From Sphingomonas koreensis (GTDB taxonomy: Bacteria; Pseudomonadota; Alphaproteobacteria; Sphingomonadales; Sphingomonadaceae): a stretch of DNA of 64,000 nt. Positions within the stretch are counted from its first letter, which is position 1. The number at the start of each line of letters is the position of its first letter. The notes below the pieces were generated by a model. It was not told the origin of the DNA, did not search any database, and worked only from the letters and a program-made list of their open reading frames with translations. Where the stretch lies: assembly GCA_006438735.1 (NCBI GenBank), contig RCZF01000003.1, forward strand, positions 186,001-250,000, written 5' to 3'. The translations under genes were made by a program, and so were the position numbers. Shown piece after piece: positions 15,924-25,396 of the stretch.

Positions 15924-17382
15924 CCAAAGACTTCACGATCTCCTCACACATCTTCTTCGCGTCGGCGAGCAGCATCATCGTGTTGTCCATGTAGAACACG
16001 TCGTTGTCGACGCCGGCATAGCCTACACCGCCCATCGATCGCTTTACGAACAGCACCGTCTTGGCCTTTTCGACGTCGAGCACCGGCATGCCGTAAATCG
16101 GCGAGGTCTTGTCGGTCTTCGCCGCCGGATTGGTGACGTCGTTGGCGCCGATCACGAAAGCGACGTCGGTCTGGGCGAATTCTGAATTGATGTCTTCGAG
16201 CTCGAACACTTCGTCATAGGGCACGTTCGCCTCGGCCAGCAGCACGTTCATATGCCCGGGCATGCGCCCGGCGACGGGATGGATCGCGTATTTCACGCGC
16301 ACGCCCTCGGCCTTCAACTTGTCGGCCATCTCGCGAAGCGCGTGCTGGGCCTGGGCGACCGCCATCCCGTAGCCGGGGACGATGATGACCTGTTCGGCTT
16401 GACTCATCAGGAAGGCGGCATCCTCGGCCGAGCCGCGTTTCCACGGGCGATCCACTTTGTCGCCGCCGCCAGTGTCCGCCACCGCGCCGAAGCCGCCAGC
16501 GATCACGCTGATGAAGCTGCGGTTCATCGCCCGGCACATGATGTAGCTTAGGATCGCGCCCGACGAGCCGACCAGCGCGCCGGTGATGATCATCGCCGAA
16601 TTGTGCAGCGTGAAGCCCATCGCCGCCGCCGCCCAGCCCGAATAGGAATTGAGCATCGAGACGACCACCGGCATATCCGCGCCGCCGATCGGGATGATCA
16701 GCAGGAAGCCGATCGCAAAGGCGAGCACGACGATCGTCCAGAACACCCACGCCGCCTGATCCTGCGTGAACCAGCCGACCAGCGCGAGGATGCCGACGAG
16801 CACGCCGAGATTGAGGACATGGCGCCCCGGCAGCAGGATCGGCTTGCCGCCCATATTGCCGTTGAGCTTGAGGAAGGCGATCACCGACCCTGAAAAGGTG
16901 ATCGCGCCGATCGCGACGCCAAGCCCCATTTCGATCCGGCTCTGCGTAAAGATCACGCCGGCCTCGGCGATCCCGAAGGCGGACGGGTTGAGATAGGCCG
17001 CGCAGCCGACCAGCACCGCCGCCAGCCCGACCAGCGAATGAAAAGCGGCGACGAGCTGCGGCATCGCCGTCATCGCGATGCGCCGTGCGGTGGTGATACC
17101 GATCGCCGCGCCGATGGCGATGGCGATCAGCACTTCGGCGAGCGATCCGAGGTCGATGCTAAACCCGGCGGAAACCGAATTGGCGGCGGCGGCGACGTTG
17201 AGCCCCAGCGAATGGACGATCAGCGTGGTGACGATCGCCACGCCCATGCCGAACATCCCGAAACGGTTGCCCCGCCGGCTGCTCACCGGCGACGACAATC
17301 CGCGCAGCGCGAGGATGAAGCACACGCCGGCGACGAGATAGGCCAGCGCGGCCCAGGGATTTACCGGTGCGGCTTCATGCAT
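15919..17382 (-). CDS. pntB: NAD(P) transhydrogenase subunit beta
   Basis: A 487-residue membrane protein with eight to nine transmembrane helices in the first 290 residues and a C-terminal NADP(H)-binding domain III: VIIVPGYGMAVAQAQH, HPVAGRMPGHMNVLLAEA, VIGANDVTNPAA and the end KRSMGGVGYAGVDN. It forms the proton channel and NADP site of the transhydrogenase that makes NADPH from NADH with the proton gradient. It is the last gene of the pnt operon, about 110 bases after pntA2, with a palindromic repeat in the gap. Confidence 0.96.
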   Translation of the reverse strand: MHEAAPVNPWAALAYLVAGVCFILALRGLSSPVSSRRGNRFGMFGMGVAIVTTLIVHSLGLNVAAAANSVSAGFSIDLGSLAEVLIAIAIGAAIGITTARRIAMTAMPQLVAAFHSLVGLAAVLVGCAAYLNPSAFGIAEAGVIFTQSRIEMGLGVAIGAITFSGSVIAFLKLNGNMGGKPILLPGRHVLNLGVLVGILALVGWFTQDQAAWVFWTIVVLAFAIGFLLIIPIGGADMPVVVSMLNSYSGWAAAAMGFTLHNSAMIITGALVGSSGAILSYIMCRAMNRSFISVIAGGFGAVADTGGGDKVDRPWKRGSAEDAAFLMSQAEQVIIVPGYGMAVAQAQHALREMADKLKAEGVRVKYAIHPVAGRMPGHMNVLLAEANVPYDEVFELEDINSEFAQTDVAFVIGANDVTNPAAKTDKTSPIYGMPVLDVEKAKTVLFVKRSMGGVGYAGVDNDVFYMDNTMMLLADAKKMCEEIVKSLD

Positions 17383-17403
17383 TGGCTATTTGTCCCCCAA
17401 ATT

Positions 17404-17485
17404 CGTCATTGCGAGCGCAGCGAAGCAAACCAGCGATGCCGCCCGCATCATGGATTGCTTCGTCGCGTCGCTCCTCGCAATGACG
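17404..17485. repeat. palindromic element, family 4 (CGTCATTGCGAGCG type)
   Basis: Inverted repeat with arms at 17404-17428 and 17455-17485, built on CATTGCGAGCGCAGCGAAGCAA and its near-complement. It lies inside the pnt operon between pntA2 and pntB, where it will be transcribed as a hairpin. Confidence 0.8.
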
Positions 17486-17495
17486 GCGGTCGGGC

Positions 17496-17795
17496 TCATT
17501 TCTGTCCGGCCGCCGGCCGTTCCTTCTTCTTGTACATCGCCAGCATCCGCGCGGTGACGGCGAAGCCGCCGAAGATGTTGATGCTGGCCAGCGTCACCGC
17601 GATCAGCCCCAGCCATTTCGACGTCGCGCTGCCCGCCGCCGCGCTCGCGATCAGCGCCCCGACGATGATGACGCTCGAAATCGCGTTGGTCACCGCCATC
17701 AACGGCGTGTGCAGCGCCGGCGTGACCGACCAAACGACATAATAGCCGACGAAAACCGCCAGCACGAAGATCGACAGGATCGAGATGAAGTCCAT
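17496..17795 (-). CDS. pntAB: NAD(P) transhydrogenase subunit alpha, part 2
   Basis: A 99-residue protein with three transmembrane helices (about 4-24, 32-54 and 58-80), matching the separate membrane part of the alpha subunit in the three-subunit alphaproteobacterial enzyme (LSIFVLAVFVGYYVVWSVTP, then TPLMAVTNAISS). Start at 17795: the longer upstream frame would only read through the DUF559 repeat. An upstream DUF559 gene ends 4 bases before this start, separating it from pntA1. Confidence 0.94.
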   Translation of the reverse strand: MDFISILSIFVLAVFVGYYVVWSVTPALHTPLMAVTNAISSVIIVGALIASAAAGSATSKWLGLIAVTLASINIFGGFAVTARMLAMYKKKERPAAGQK

Positions 17796-17799
17796 GACG

Positions 17800-18276
17800 C
17801 TACTCCTGATCCTCCCCGGCACGGGGAGGGGGACCGTCGTGCGAAGCGCGACGGTGGAGGGGCCGCGCCGCAAGCGATACAATTGCCTCAGCTGTGCGAT
17901 CGGCATCGGCCAGCACGTCGCGTGCCGCGACGCGAACGACCTTCAGGCCGCGATCCCTCATGAATGAATCTCGGATTCGATCTTTCTGCCGAGCTGACAG
18001 GGTTGAATGGATTTCCCCATCCACTTCGACCACAAGTCTTGCCGCCGAACAATAAAAGTCCGCGACATAATCGTCGTCAATCGGATGTTGCCGGCGAAAG
18101 CGCAGACCCATCGGTGAACCGCGCAACCGCTGCCAAAGCAGCACCTCTGGGTAGCTCATTTCGCGGCGGAGCTTGCGGGCGCGCTGTATATTCGGCGGCA
18201 TCGTCTGGGGCAACGCCCCTCCACCACGACGCGTTGCGTCGCGGTCCCCCTCCCCGTGCCGGGGAGGATCGATCAT
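17800..18276 (-). CDS. DUF559 (PD-(D/E)XK nuclease-like) protein inside the pnt operon
   Basis: A 158-residue protein. The core from about residue 30 matches DUF559: ARKLRREMSYPEVLLWQRLRG, LRFRRQHPI, YVADFYCSAARLVVEVDGEIHS, then GLKVVRVAARDVL. DUF559 is related to Vsr-type endonucleases; the D-F-Y and E-V-D residues fit the active site. The start at 18276 overlaps the pntA1 stop (ATGA) and has GAGG eight bases upstream; 18201 is an alternative. Both ends of the protein are encoded by the flanking inverted repeats. Activity is not shown. Confidence 0.75.
   Translation of the reverse strand: MIDPPRHGEGDRDATRRGGGALPQTMPPNIQRARKLRREMSYPEVLLWQRLRGSPMGLRFRRQHPIDDDYVADFYCSAARLVVEVDGEIHSTLSARQKDRIRDSFMRDRGLKVVRVAARDVLADADRTAEAIVSLAARPLHRRASHDGPPPRAGEDQE
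17808..17865. repeat. left inverted repeat of the DUF559 cassette (family 5)
   Basis: About 58 bp beginning TGATCCTCCCCGGCACGGGG and ending GGTGGAGGGGCC. Its reverse complement is nearly identical to 18214-18272, apart from a variable hairpin tip (CCGTCG...CGACGG). It contains two small hairpins of its own. Confidence 0.8.
18214..18272. repeat. right inverted repeat of the DUF559 cassette (family 5)
   Basis: About 59 bp ending CCCCGTGCCGGGGAGGATC, the inverted partner of 17808-17865. It begins immediately after the pntA1 stop region and codes for the first residues of the DUF559 protein. Confidence 0.8.
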
Positions 18277-19409
18277 TGGATCAGCCTCGCATTCACCACC
18301 TTGCCGTCCTTGGTCAGCCGCACGGCGCCGCCGATCTCTTCGTCGAGCACCGGCTTGCCCGCTTCCTTGTCCCAGAAGGCGCTCAGGAGATTGAACAGGT
18401 TGCGCGCGTAAAGCGCCGAGGCGTCGGCGGCGAGGCGGCTCGGCACGTTGCGGTGGCCGACGATGGTGACGCCGTGGGTACTGACTACCTCGCCGAGCTT
18501 GGCGCCCTCGACATTGCCGCCCTGCTCGACCGCAAGATCGACAATCACGCTGCCCGGCCGCATGCTGGCGACCTGCGCGTCGGAGATCAGCCGCGGCGCG
18601 GGGCGGCCGGGGATCAGCGCGGTGGTGATGACGATGTCCTGCTTGGCGATGTGTGACGATACCAGTTCGGCCTGCGCCTTCTTGTACTCGTCACTCATCT
18701 CGCCGGCATAGCCGCCCGAGCCTTCGCCCTCGATGCCTTTCACGTCCTCGACGAATACCGCCTTGGCGCCGAGCGACTGAATCTGCTCCTTGGTCGCCGA
18801 GCGCACGTCGGTCGCCGAGACCTGCGCGCCGAGCCGCCGCGCGGTGGCGATCGCCTGCAGGCCGGCGACGCCGACTCCCATCACGAACACCCGCGCCGCG
18901 CTGACGGTGCCCGCCGCGGTCATCATCATCGGAAACGCCCGGCCATATTCGGCCGCGGCATCGAGCACCGCCTTGTAGCCCGACAGATTCGATTGCGAGG
19001 ACAGCACGTCCATCGATTGCGCGCGGGTGATGCGCGGCATGAATTCCATCGCCAGCGCCTCGATCCCCGCCGCGGCGTAAGCGTCGATCCGGGCGCGTCC
19101 CCCATTGTCTCCGGCGCCGAACGGATTGAGGATCGCGGCGAGCCATGCGCCCGGCTTCACGCCGGCGAGGCTTGCGGGATCGGGGCCCTGCACGCCCAGG
19201 ATGATATCGGCGTCCTTCAGCGTTTCCGCGCGATCACCAAGCGTCGCGCCCGCCGCTTCGTAATCGCCGTCGCTGACCGACGCCGTCGCGCCCGCGCCGC
19301 GCTCGACGGCGATGTCGGCGCCAAGGCCGATGAATTTCTTGACCGTCTCGGCACTAGCCGAAACGCGGCGCTCGCCCTCGGCGCTTTCCTTGAGAACCGC
19401 GATCTTCAC
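18273..19409 (-). CDS. pntAA: NAD(P) transhydrogenase subunit alpha, part 1
   Basis: A 378-residue soluble subunit with the NAD(H)-binding domain I: MKIAVLKES at the start, the RSSMDVLSSQSNL-like segment AQSMDVLSSQSNLSGY, and the Rossmann loop VFVMGVGVAGLQAIATARRLGA. It passes hydride between NADH and NADP in the pnt complex. The GTG start at 19409 has no strong ribosome site, so coupling to the preceding small gene is possible. Its stop overlaps the start of the DUF559 gene. Confidence 0.95.
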   Translation of the reverse strand: MKIAVLKESAEGERRVSASAETVKKFIGLGADIAVERGAGATASVSDGDYEAAGATLGDRAETLKDADIILGVQGPDPASLAGVKPGAWLAAILNPFGAGDNGGRARIDAYAAAGIEALAMEFMPRITRAQSMDVLSSQSNLSGYKAVLDAAAEYGRAFPMMMTAAGTVSAARVFVMGVGVAGLQAIATARRLGAQVSATDVRSATKEQIQSLGAKAVFVEDVKGIEGEGSGGYAGEMSDEYKKAQAELVSSHIAKQDIVITTALIPGRPAPRLISDAQVASMRPGSVIVDLAVEQGGNVEGAKLGEVVSTHGVTIVGHRNVPSRLAADASALYARNLFNLLSAFWDKEAGKPVLDEEIGGAVRLTKDGKVVNARLIQ

Positions 19410-19422
19410 CCGCGGCGGCTGG

Positions 19423-19545
19423 TCAAGAGATCAGCCAGACGACGATCGCGGCGATGATGAAACAGGCCACGGCGCCCCATTTGATCAGCCAGGTAATGCT
19501 ATTGTAGGTCGCTTCGTGCGCCTTCATGTCGCCGCTTTCGGCCAT
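19423..19545 (-). CDS. aa3-type cytochrome c oxidase subunit IV
   Basis: A 40-residue protein (starts MAESGDMKAHEATYNSITWL) with one C-terminal transmembrane helix. It fits the short bacterial aa3 oxidase subunit IV family, recognised by the MKxHExTYxxF-like motif. It is coded 13 bases before pntA1, an arrangement I know from other sphingomonads. Subunit IV binds the aa3 terminal oxidase, so its placement with pnt is a link of respiratory genes rather than part of the transhydrogenase. Confidence 0.82.
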   Translation of the reverse strand: MAESGDMKAHEATYNSITWLIKWGAVACFIIAAIVVWLIS

Positions 19546-19688
19546 CGCTGTCGTTTCCCTGAAAACCCAATCGGCCGAACCTTAACCGCCGGGCGGACCA
19601 GGCTCAAGCATCATCGCAACGCGCTTAAGAGCGCCTTTACTCCCGATGCTTATGGTTGCCCCACAACCGGGACCAAGAGGGTGGCTTG

Positions 19689-21110
19689 ATGACGCGCAAC
19701 GGCCAGCGCCTGCTGATGCTGATCGATGACGAGCCCGCGCAACGCCGGCTGGTGGCGGCGCTGGCCGCGCGTGCCGGCTGGCGCGCCGTTTTCGCCGCCG
19801 ATGGCGAGATGGCGATCGCCATGCTCGGTACGCAGGACGGCATGCAACTCGATGCGATCCTGCTCGATCACTGGGCGCCCGAGGCGGACGCCGCCGGGCT
19901 GATCGCCGAATTGCGCGCGCGCCGCCCGGCCTTGCCGCTGCTGATGCTCACCGCCAACGGCTCGGTCGCGCAGGCCGTCGAGGCGATGCGCGCCGGCGCG
20001 ACCGATTTTCTGGTCAAGCCGCTCGCGCCCGAACGGCTGCTCGCCGCGCTCGAGGCGGCGATCGGCGGCAAAACCGCCGGTGAGCTCCGCCCGCTCACCG
20101 AAAAAATCCCCGCGACCTTGGGGTTCGACGAGATCGTCGGCTCCGAGCCGATGTTCCGCGCCGCACTCGCGATCGCCGCCAAGGCTGCTCGGGCGCGTGT
20201 GCCGGTGCTGATCGAGGGCGAGAGCGGCGTCGGCAAGGAAGTCGTCGCCGATGCGGTCCACGCCGCCTCTCCTCGTGCCAAAAAGCCGATGATCGCGGTC
20301 AATTGCGGCGCCATTCCCGCCAATCTGGTCGAATCGGAGCTGTTCGGCCACGAAAAGGGCGCGTTCACCGGCGCCTTCGAGCGCAAGATCGGCCGCTTCC
20401 AGGAAGCCGATGGCGGCACGCTGTTTCTCGACGAGATCGGCGAGATGCCGCTCGAGGCGCAGGTAAAGCTGCTGCGCGTGCTGCAATCGGGCGAGGTTCA
20501 TTCGATCGGCGCGCGCCATGCCCGCGAAGTCGATGTCCGTGTGATCGCCGCGACCAACAAGCGGCTGATCGAGGAAGTCGAGGCGGGGCGCTTCCGCGAG
20601 GATCTCTATTACCGCCTCAACGTCGTCCAGGTGACGATCCCCCCCTTGCGGGAACGCACCGGAGACATTCCCGCGCTCGCTCGCCATCTGCTCGCGCGGA
20701 TCGCCCGGCAGCCGGGGCTGCGGCCGATCGGCATCACCGACGATGCGCTGCAATTGCTGGTCAATTACGATTGGCCGGGCAACGTCCGCCAGCTCCAGAA
20801 CGCCTTGTTCCGCGCGGCCGTGCTGTGCGAGGCGACCGCGCTGACCCGCGCCGATTTCCCGCAGATCGAAGCGCTCGGCGCCAAGCGCGCAGGCAGCGCC
20901 GACACCTCGGCGACGCCGGCGAGCGGCGGCGTGACGCTGTTTCAGCCCGACGGCAATCTGCGCGCGCTCGAGCAGATCGAGGCCGACGTCATCCGCCTCG
21001 CGATCGGCCATTACCGCGGCCGCATGACCGAAGTCGCGCGCCGCCTGGGGATCGGGCGCTCGACGCTCTATCGCAAGCTCGGCGAACTCGGCATCGACAA
21101 CGCGGCGTAA
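19689..21110 (+). CDS. sigma-54-dependent response regulator (NtrC family)
   Basis: A 473-residue activator. The receiver domain (1-120) has the acidic pair IDDE, a phosphoacceptor Asp in LLDHWAPEA, Thr in MLTANG and Lys in LVKP. The AAA+ domain carries GESGVGKE (Walker A), GAFTGA (sigma-54 contact), [10 protein letters not shown] (Walker B) and the arginine-finger region [11 protein letters not shown] Fis-type helix-turn-helix ends the protein ([16 protein letters not shown]). No partner histidine kinase lies nearby, so signal and targets are open. Start 19689 has GAGGG upstream. Confidence 0.93.
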   Translation: MTRNGQRLLMLIDDEPAQRRLVAALAARAGWRAVFAADGEMAIAMLGTQDGMQLDAILLDHWAPEADAAGLIAELRARRPALPLLMLTANGSVAQAVEAMRAGATDFLVKPLAPERLLAALEAAIGGKTAGELRPLTEKIPATLGFDEIVGSEPMFRAALAIAAKAARARVPVLIEGESGVGKEVVADAVHAASPRAKKPMIAVNCGAIPANLVESELFGHEKGAFTGAFERKIGRFQEADGGTLFLDEIGEMPLEAQVKLLRVLQSGEVHSIGARHAREVDVRVIAATNKRLIEEVEAGRFREDLYYRLNVVQVTIPPLRERTGDIPALARHLLARIARQPGLRPIGITDDALQLLVNYDWPGNVRQLQNALFRAAVLCEATALTRADFPQIEALGAKRAGSADTSATPASGGVTLFQPDGNLRALEQIEADVIRLAIGHYRGRMTEVARRLGIGRSTLYRKLGELGIDNAA

Positions 21111-21141
21111 GCGCAGCGCCAAGCTCAGCCCGACGCCCGGC

Positions 21142-22200
21142 TCACCCGACCAGCGCCTGATCCTGCAGCCCGCGCCAGACGCGCAGCGCCTGCACGGTCT
21201 CGGGCACATCGTGGACGCGGATCAATTGCGCGCCGAGCGACGCGCCCTTGATGGCCAGCGCGATCGAGCCGCCGAGCCGTTCGCCAACCGGGGCCTCGTT
21301 CGACAACGCGCCGATCATGCGCTTGCGGCTCGCGCCGAGCAGCAGCGGGCAGCCGAGCCCGTGGAACAGCGCTAAGCCGTTCAACAGCGTAAGATTGTCG
21401 GCGAGCGACTTGCCGAAGCCGATGCCGGGATCGACGATGATCCGTGCGCGATCGATCCCCGCCGCGACCGCCGCGGCGATTCGCGCCTCCAGCCAGTCGA
21501 ACACGTCCAGCAGGACATTGTCGTAGCCGCTGCCGCCATGCGGCCCTTTTTTCGGATCGGGCGAGTGCATCAGGATCACCGGACAGCCGGCGCTCGCCAC
21601 CACTTCGGCCGAGCGATCATCCCACAGCAGCGCCGACACGTCGTTGACGATATGCGCGCCGGCGGCGAGCGCGGCCTGCATCACCGCCGCCTTGCGCGTG
21701 TCGATCGAGACCAGCGCGCCGCTCGCCGCCAATCGCTCGACGACAGGCACAACGCGTTTGATCTCATCGCCTTCCCAAACGAGCGGCGCGCCCGGCCGGG
21801 TCGATTCGCCGCCGACGTCGATCAGCGCGGCGCCGCGCGTGGTCATGTCGAAACCGGCGTCGGCGGCGCTGGCCGGATCGGTTTCGCGGCCGCGACCATC
21901 GGAAAAGCTGTCGGGCGTGACGTTGAGGATGCCGGCGACCTGCGGCTGATCGAGCCGCAGCGTGCGATCGCCGAACATCAGCGGCGGCCGTGCCGCGGTA
22001 ATCGCGGCATGGAGCGCGGCGGCGCGGTCGTTGCCGCCGAGCGCGGTGTCGAATTCGGCGATCGGCACGGTGCGGCGCGCGCCGTTCTCGATCACCTCAT
22101 AAGCGGCGAACCACAGCATGCCGCCGGCCAGTCGCGCGACCGCGCCGTCGCGGCCAATCGGCGTATCGACGAACTGGACCGGGCGGAGGTGGAGGGTCAT
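21142..22200 (-). CDS. folP: dihydropteroate synthase
   Basis: A 352-residue protein. The C-terminal 270 residues are a TIM-barrel dihydropteroate synthase: VAGILNVTPDSFSDGG-like start (GILNVTPDSFSDG), DVGGESTRPGA, SIDTRKAAVM, IVNDVSAL, DPGIGFGKS and the end motif LLGASRKRMIG. It joins p-aminobenzoate to the pterin in folate synthesis. About 85 extra N-terminal residues precede the barrel, longer than in Escherichia coli. GGAGGT lies before the ATG. It follows ccrM in the same direction. Confidence 0.95.
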   Translation of the reverse strand: MTLHLRPVQFVDTPIGRDGAVARLAGGMLWFAAYEVIENGARRTVPIAEFDTALGGNDRAAALHAAITAARPPLMFGDRTLRLDQPQVAGILNVTPDSFSDGRGRETDPASAADAGFDMTTRGAALIDVGGESTRPGAPLVWEGDEIKRVVPVVERLAASGALVSIDTRKAAVMQAALAAGAHIVNDVSALLWDDRSAEVVASAGCPVILMHSPDPKKGPHGGSGYDNVLLDVFDWLEARIAAAVAAGIDRARIIVDPGIGFGKSLADNLTLLNGLALFHGLGCPLLLGASRKRMIGALSNEAPVGERLGGSIALAIKGASLGAQLIRVHDVPETVQALRVWRGLQDQALVG

Positions 22201-22225
22201 TTGACCTCCGTCACCCCCGCGTGAC

Positions 22226-23548
<1,323 letters not shown>

Positions 23549-23691
23549 GCCGCACCGGCCCGCTCCCCCACCCCACAACCCAAGACATTATGCTGACTGG
23601 GTGGTGGGGTGGGGGAGTGTTGGGTCGGCCATGCCCCCGGCATGGCCTGAACAGCACGGGATGCTGTTCACCCAACACTGGCCGGTGCGGC
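23549..23691. repeat. multi-branched palindromic element (extended family 2)
   Basis: A 143-bp element. The outer 12-bp stem is GCCGCACCGGCC (23549-23560) with GGCCGGTGCGGC (23680-23691). Inside are a 20-bp hairpin of the family-2 sequence (23563-23617) and a 9-bp stem GTGTTGGGT/ACCCAACAC (23617-23625, 23670-23678) which encloses two further hairpins: GGCCATGCC/GGCATGGCC and GAACAGCA/TGCTGTTC. It overlaps the last codons of rnhB. Confidence 0.85.
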
Positions 23692-24309
23692 AACCGAACA
23701 AACAAGCGGCAATTCGGCCTGCGCGACCGGGCCGAACGAGCGGCGATGCAGCGGCGACGGCCCGATTTCGCGCAGCGCGGCGAGATGTTTGGGGCAGCCG
23801 TAACCCTTGTTCGAATGCCAATTGTAGTGCGGATACGATTCGGCGTGTGCGATCATGATCGTGTCGCGGGTGTGTTTGGCGATGATCGAGGCGGCGGCGA
23901 TGCACGATGCCAGCGCATCGCCCCCGACAATCGGCGTGGCGGGATACGACCAGCGCGGCAGGCGGTTGCCGTCGACCAACACATGGCCGGGCGCATGCCC
24001 CAGCGCCGCCGCCAGCGCATCGACCGCCAGCGTCATCGCCTTCATCGTTGCCCAATAGATGTTGAGCCGATCGATCTCGTCCGACTCGACGATGCCGACG
24101 CCGACGATCGCGCAGGCGCGCAAGCGATCGTGGAGGCGCTTGCGCTCGGCCGCCGGGAGCTTCTTCGAATCGTTGATGCCGCGCGGGACACCGCGATCGG
24201 GCAGAATCACCGCAGCGGCGACCACCGGGCCGGCGAGCGGCCCGCGGCCGGCCTCGTCGACGCCGACAACGGGCGCGGCGTAGAGCTTTTCGTGGCGGCG
24301 GCTAGGCAC
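23668..24309 (-). CDS. rnhB: ribonuclease HII
   Basis: A 213-residue RNase HII with the metal-binding Asp-Glu in VVGVDEAGRGPLAGPV, the DGN segment, ASIIAKHTRD and the C-terminal NKGYGCPKHLAAL. It cuts RNA from RNA-DNA hybrids, including single ribonucleotides in DNA. Its start overlaps the thiD stop by eight bases, so they form an operon. The last few residues (APASVG) are encoded within the outer arm of the palindromic element and are not part of the family core. Confidence 0.96.
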   Translation of the reverse strand: MPSRRHEKLYAAPVVGVDEAGRGPLAGPVVAAAVILPDRGVPRGINDSKKLPAAERKRLHDRLRACAIVGVGIVESDEIDRLNIYWATMKAMTLAVDALAAALGHAPGHVLVDGNRLPRWSYPATPIVGGDALASCIAAASIIAKHTRDTIMIAHAESYPHYNWHSNKGYGCPKHLAALREIGPSPLHRRSFGPVAQAELPLVCSVAAPASVG

Positions 24310-25216
24310 GATTGGCCTCGATCAGGTCGAACGGCGTGGTTCCGAGGGCGTGTCCCATCGGACCGTGCCCTGCCCCCAATCCCGGCGCATTGGCAAGTGC
24401 TGCCCGGACATAGGCGATGCCGCGTGCCACCGCGTCGGCGAGCGGCAGTCCCGCGCCAAGCCCGGTGGCGATCGCGCTGGCGAGCGTGCAGCCGGTGCCG
24501 TGAGTGTGGCGCGTATCGATCCGCGGGTTGGCGAATAGCGACGCGCCCGCCGGAGTAACGAGGCGATCCTCGATCGTGTCGCCCGCGCCGTGGCCGCCCT
24601 TGACGAGCAGCGCCGTGCCGGTGGCCAGCACCGCCGCTTCGCCGCCGAGCGCGGCGAGCTCGGGGAGGTTCGGCGTGGTGAGCGTGGCCAGGCGCATCAG
24701 GCGCGCAAACGCAACGATGGTGTCGGCGTCGGCGAGGGGTGCCCCGGAGGTGGCGACCATGACGGGATCGAAGATGACGGGGACATCAGATTCTTCGTCA
24801 CCCCCGCGAAGGGCACTCCTGAGCGAAGTCGAAGGGCGGGGGCCCATCTCCGGCGCTTCCTCGTGCGACTCCGGATAGGAGCTGGGTCCCCGCTTTCGCG
24901 GGGATGACGAAGCATTGGCGAACGACGAGGCGGCGAGATAATCCGCCACCGCATTCGCGGTCTCGGCCGAGCCGATCATGCCGATCTTGATCGCATCCAC
25001 ACCGATATCGCGCACCACCGCGTCGATCTGCGCGATCACCATGTCGGCCGGCACCGGCATCACGCGCTGGACGCCCAAGGTGTTCTGCGCGGTGAGCGCC
25101 GTCACCGCCGTCATCGCGTGGCCGCCGAGCATCGTCACCGTCTTGATGTCGGCCTGGATGCCCGCGCCGCCGCCCGAATCGGAGCCGGCGATGATCAGGA
25201 TACGCGGGATCGTCAT
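24302..25216 (-). CDS. thiD: hydroxymethylpyrimidine/phosphomethylpyrimidine kinase with inserted repeat
   Basis: A 304-residue ThiD of thiamine synthesis: the start IIAGSDSGGGAGIQAD, KIGMIGS, FDPVMVATSG and the late THGTGCTLASAIA match the ribokinase-like family. The usual length is about 265 residues. Residues about 102-141 are extra and coded by a family-1 palindromic element (24794-24911); reading frame and conserved motifs on both sides are intact, so the enzyme may still work. The insert lies in a loop just before the beta strand VPVIFDPVM. Confidence 0.93.
   Translation of the reverse strand: MTIPRILIIAGSDSGGGAGIQADIKTVTMLGGHAMTAVTALTAQNTLGVQRVMPVPADMVIAQIDAVVRDIGVDAIKIGMIGSAETANAVADYLAASSFANASSSPRKRGPSSYPESHEEAPEMGPRPSTSLRSALRGGDEESDVPVIFDPVMVATSGAPLADADTIVAFARLMRLATLTTPNLPELAALGGEAAVLATGTALLVKGGHGAGDTIEDRLVTPAGASLFANPRIDTRHTHGTGCTLASAIATGLGAGLPLADAVARGIAYVRAALANAPGLGAGHGPMGHALGTTPFDLIEANRA
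24794..24911. repeat. family 1 palindromic element inside thiD
   Basis: A 118-bp copy of the CCCCGCG-type element read through in frame by thiD. The arms are CGTCACCCCCGCGAAGG and CCCGCTTTCGCGGGGATGACG. Its middle contains a half-site of family 3 (CCTGAGCGAAGTCGAAGG), so it is a hybrid. Confidence 0.85.
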
Positions 25217-25396
25217 GCCGCGCGCCGGGGTGAAGTGGAGAAAGTGGAGAGTGTCGCGCGGTTTTCGCCAGCGGGGTGCACGCGGCGATCGGCGATCGAC
25301 CATCGAACGAGAGACACAAGGCTGCGCATGGCGCCGGTGTGGCAGCTAATGTCCAACATTTACAGCCGCCATTTCGGCCCCACGCCCGGCGCCGGA

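Larger units (their letters stand above)
17808..18272 (-). mobile_element. candidate mobile cassette: DUF559 gene between inverted repeats
   Basis: A 465-bp unit made of two inverted copies of a family-5 repeat enclosing a DUF559 gene, placed between pntA1 and pntA2, which are normally adjacent. No transposase and no clear target duplication are seen (GATC occurs at both outer ends but is part of the palindrome). Calling it mobile is inference from structure and from the interrupted operon. Confidence 0.5.

Noticed and set aside
25217..25396. TPP riboswitch before thiD
   Set aside because: No CUGAGA-type conserved element or matching stems were found in the gap between smc and thiD.
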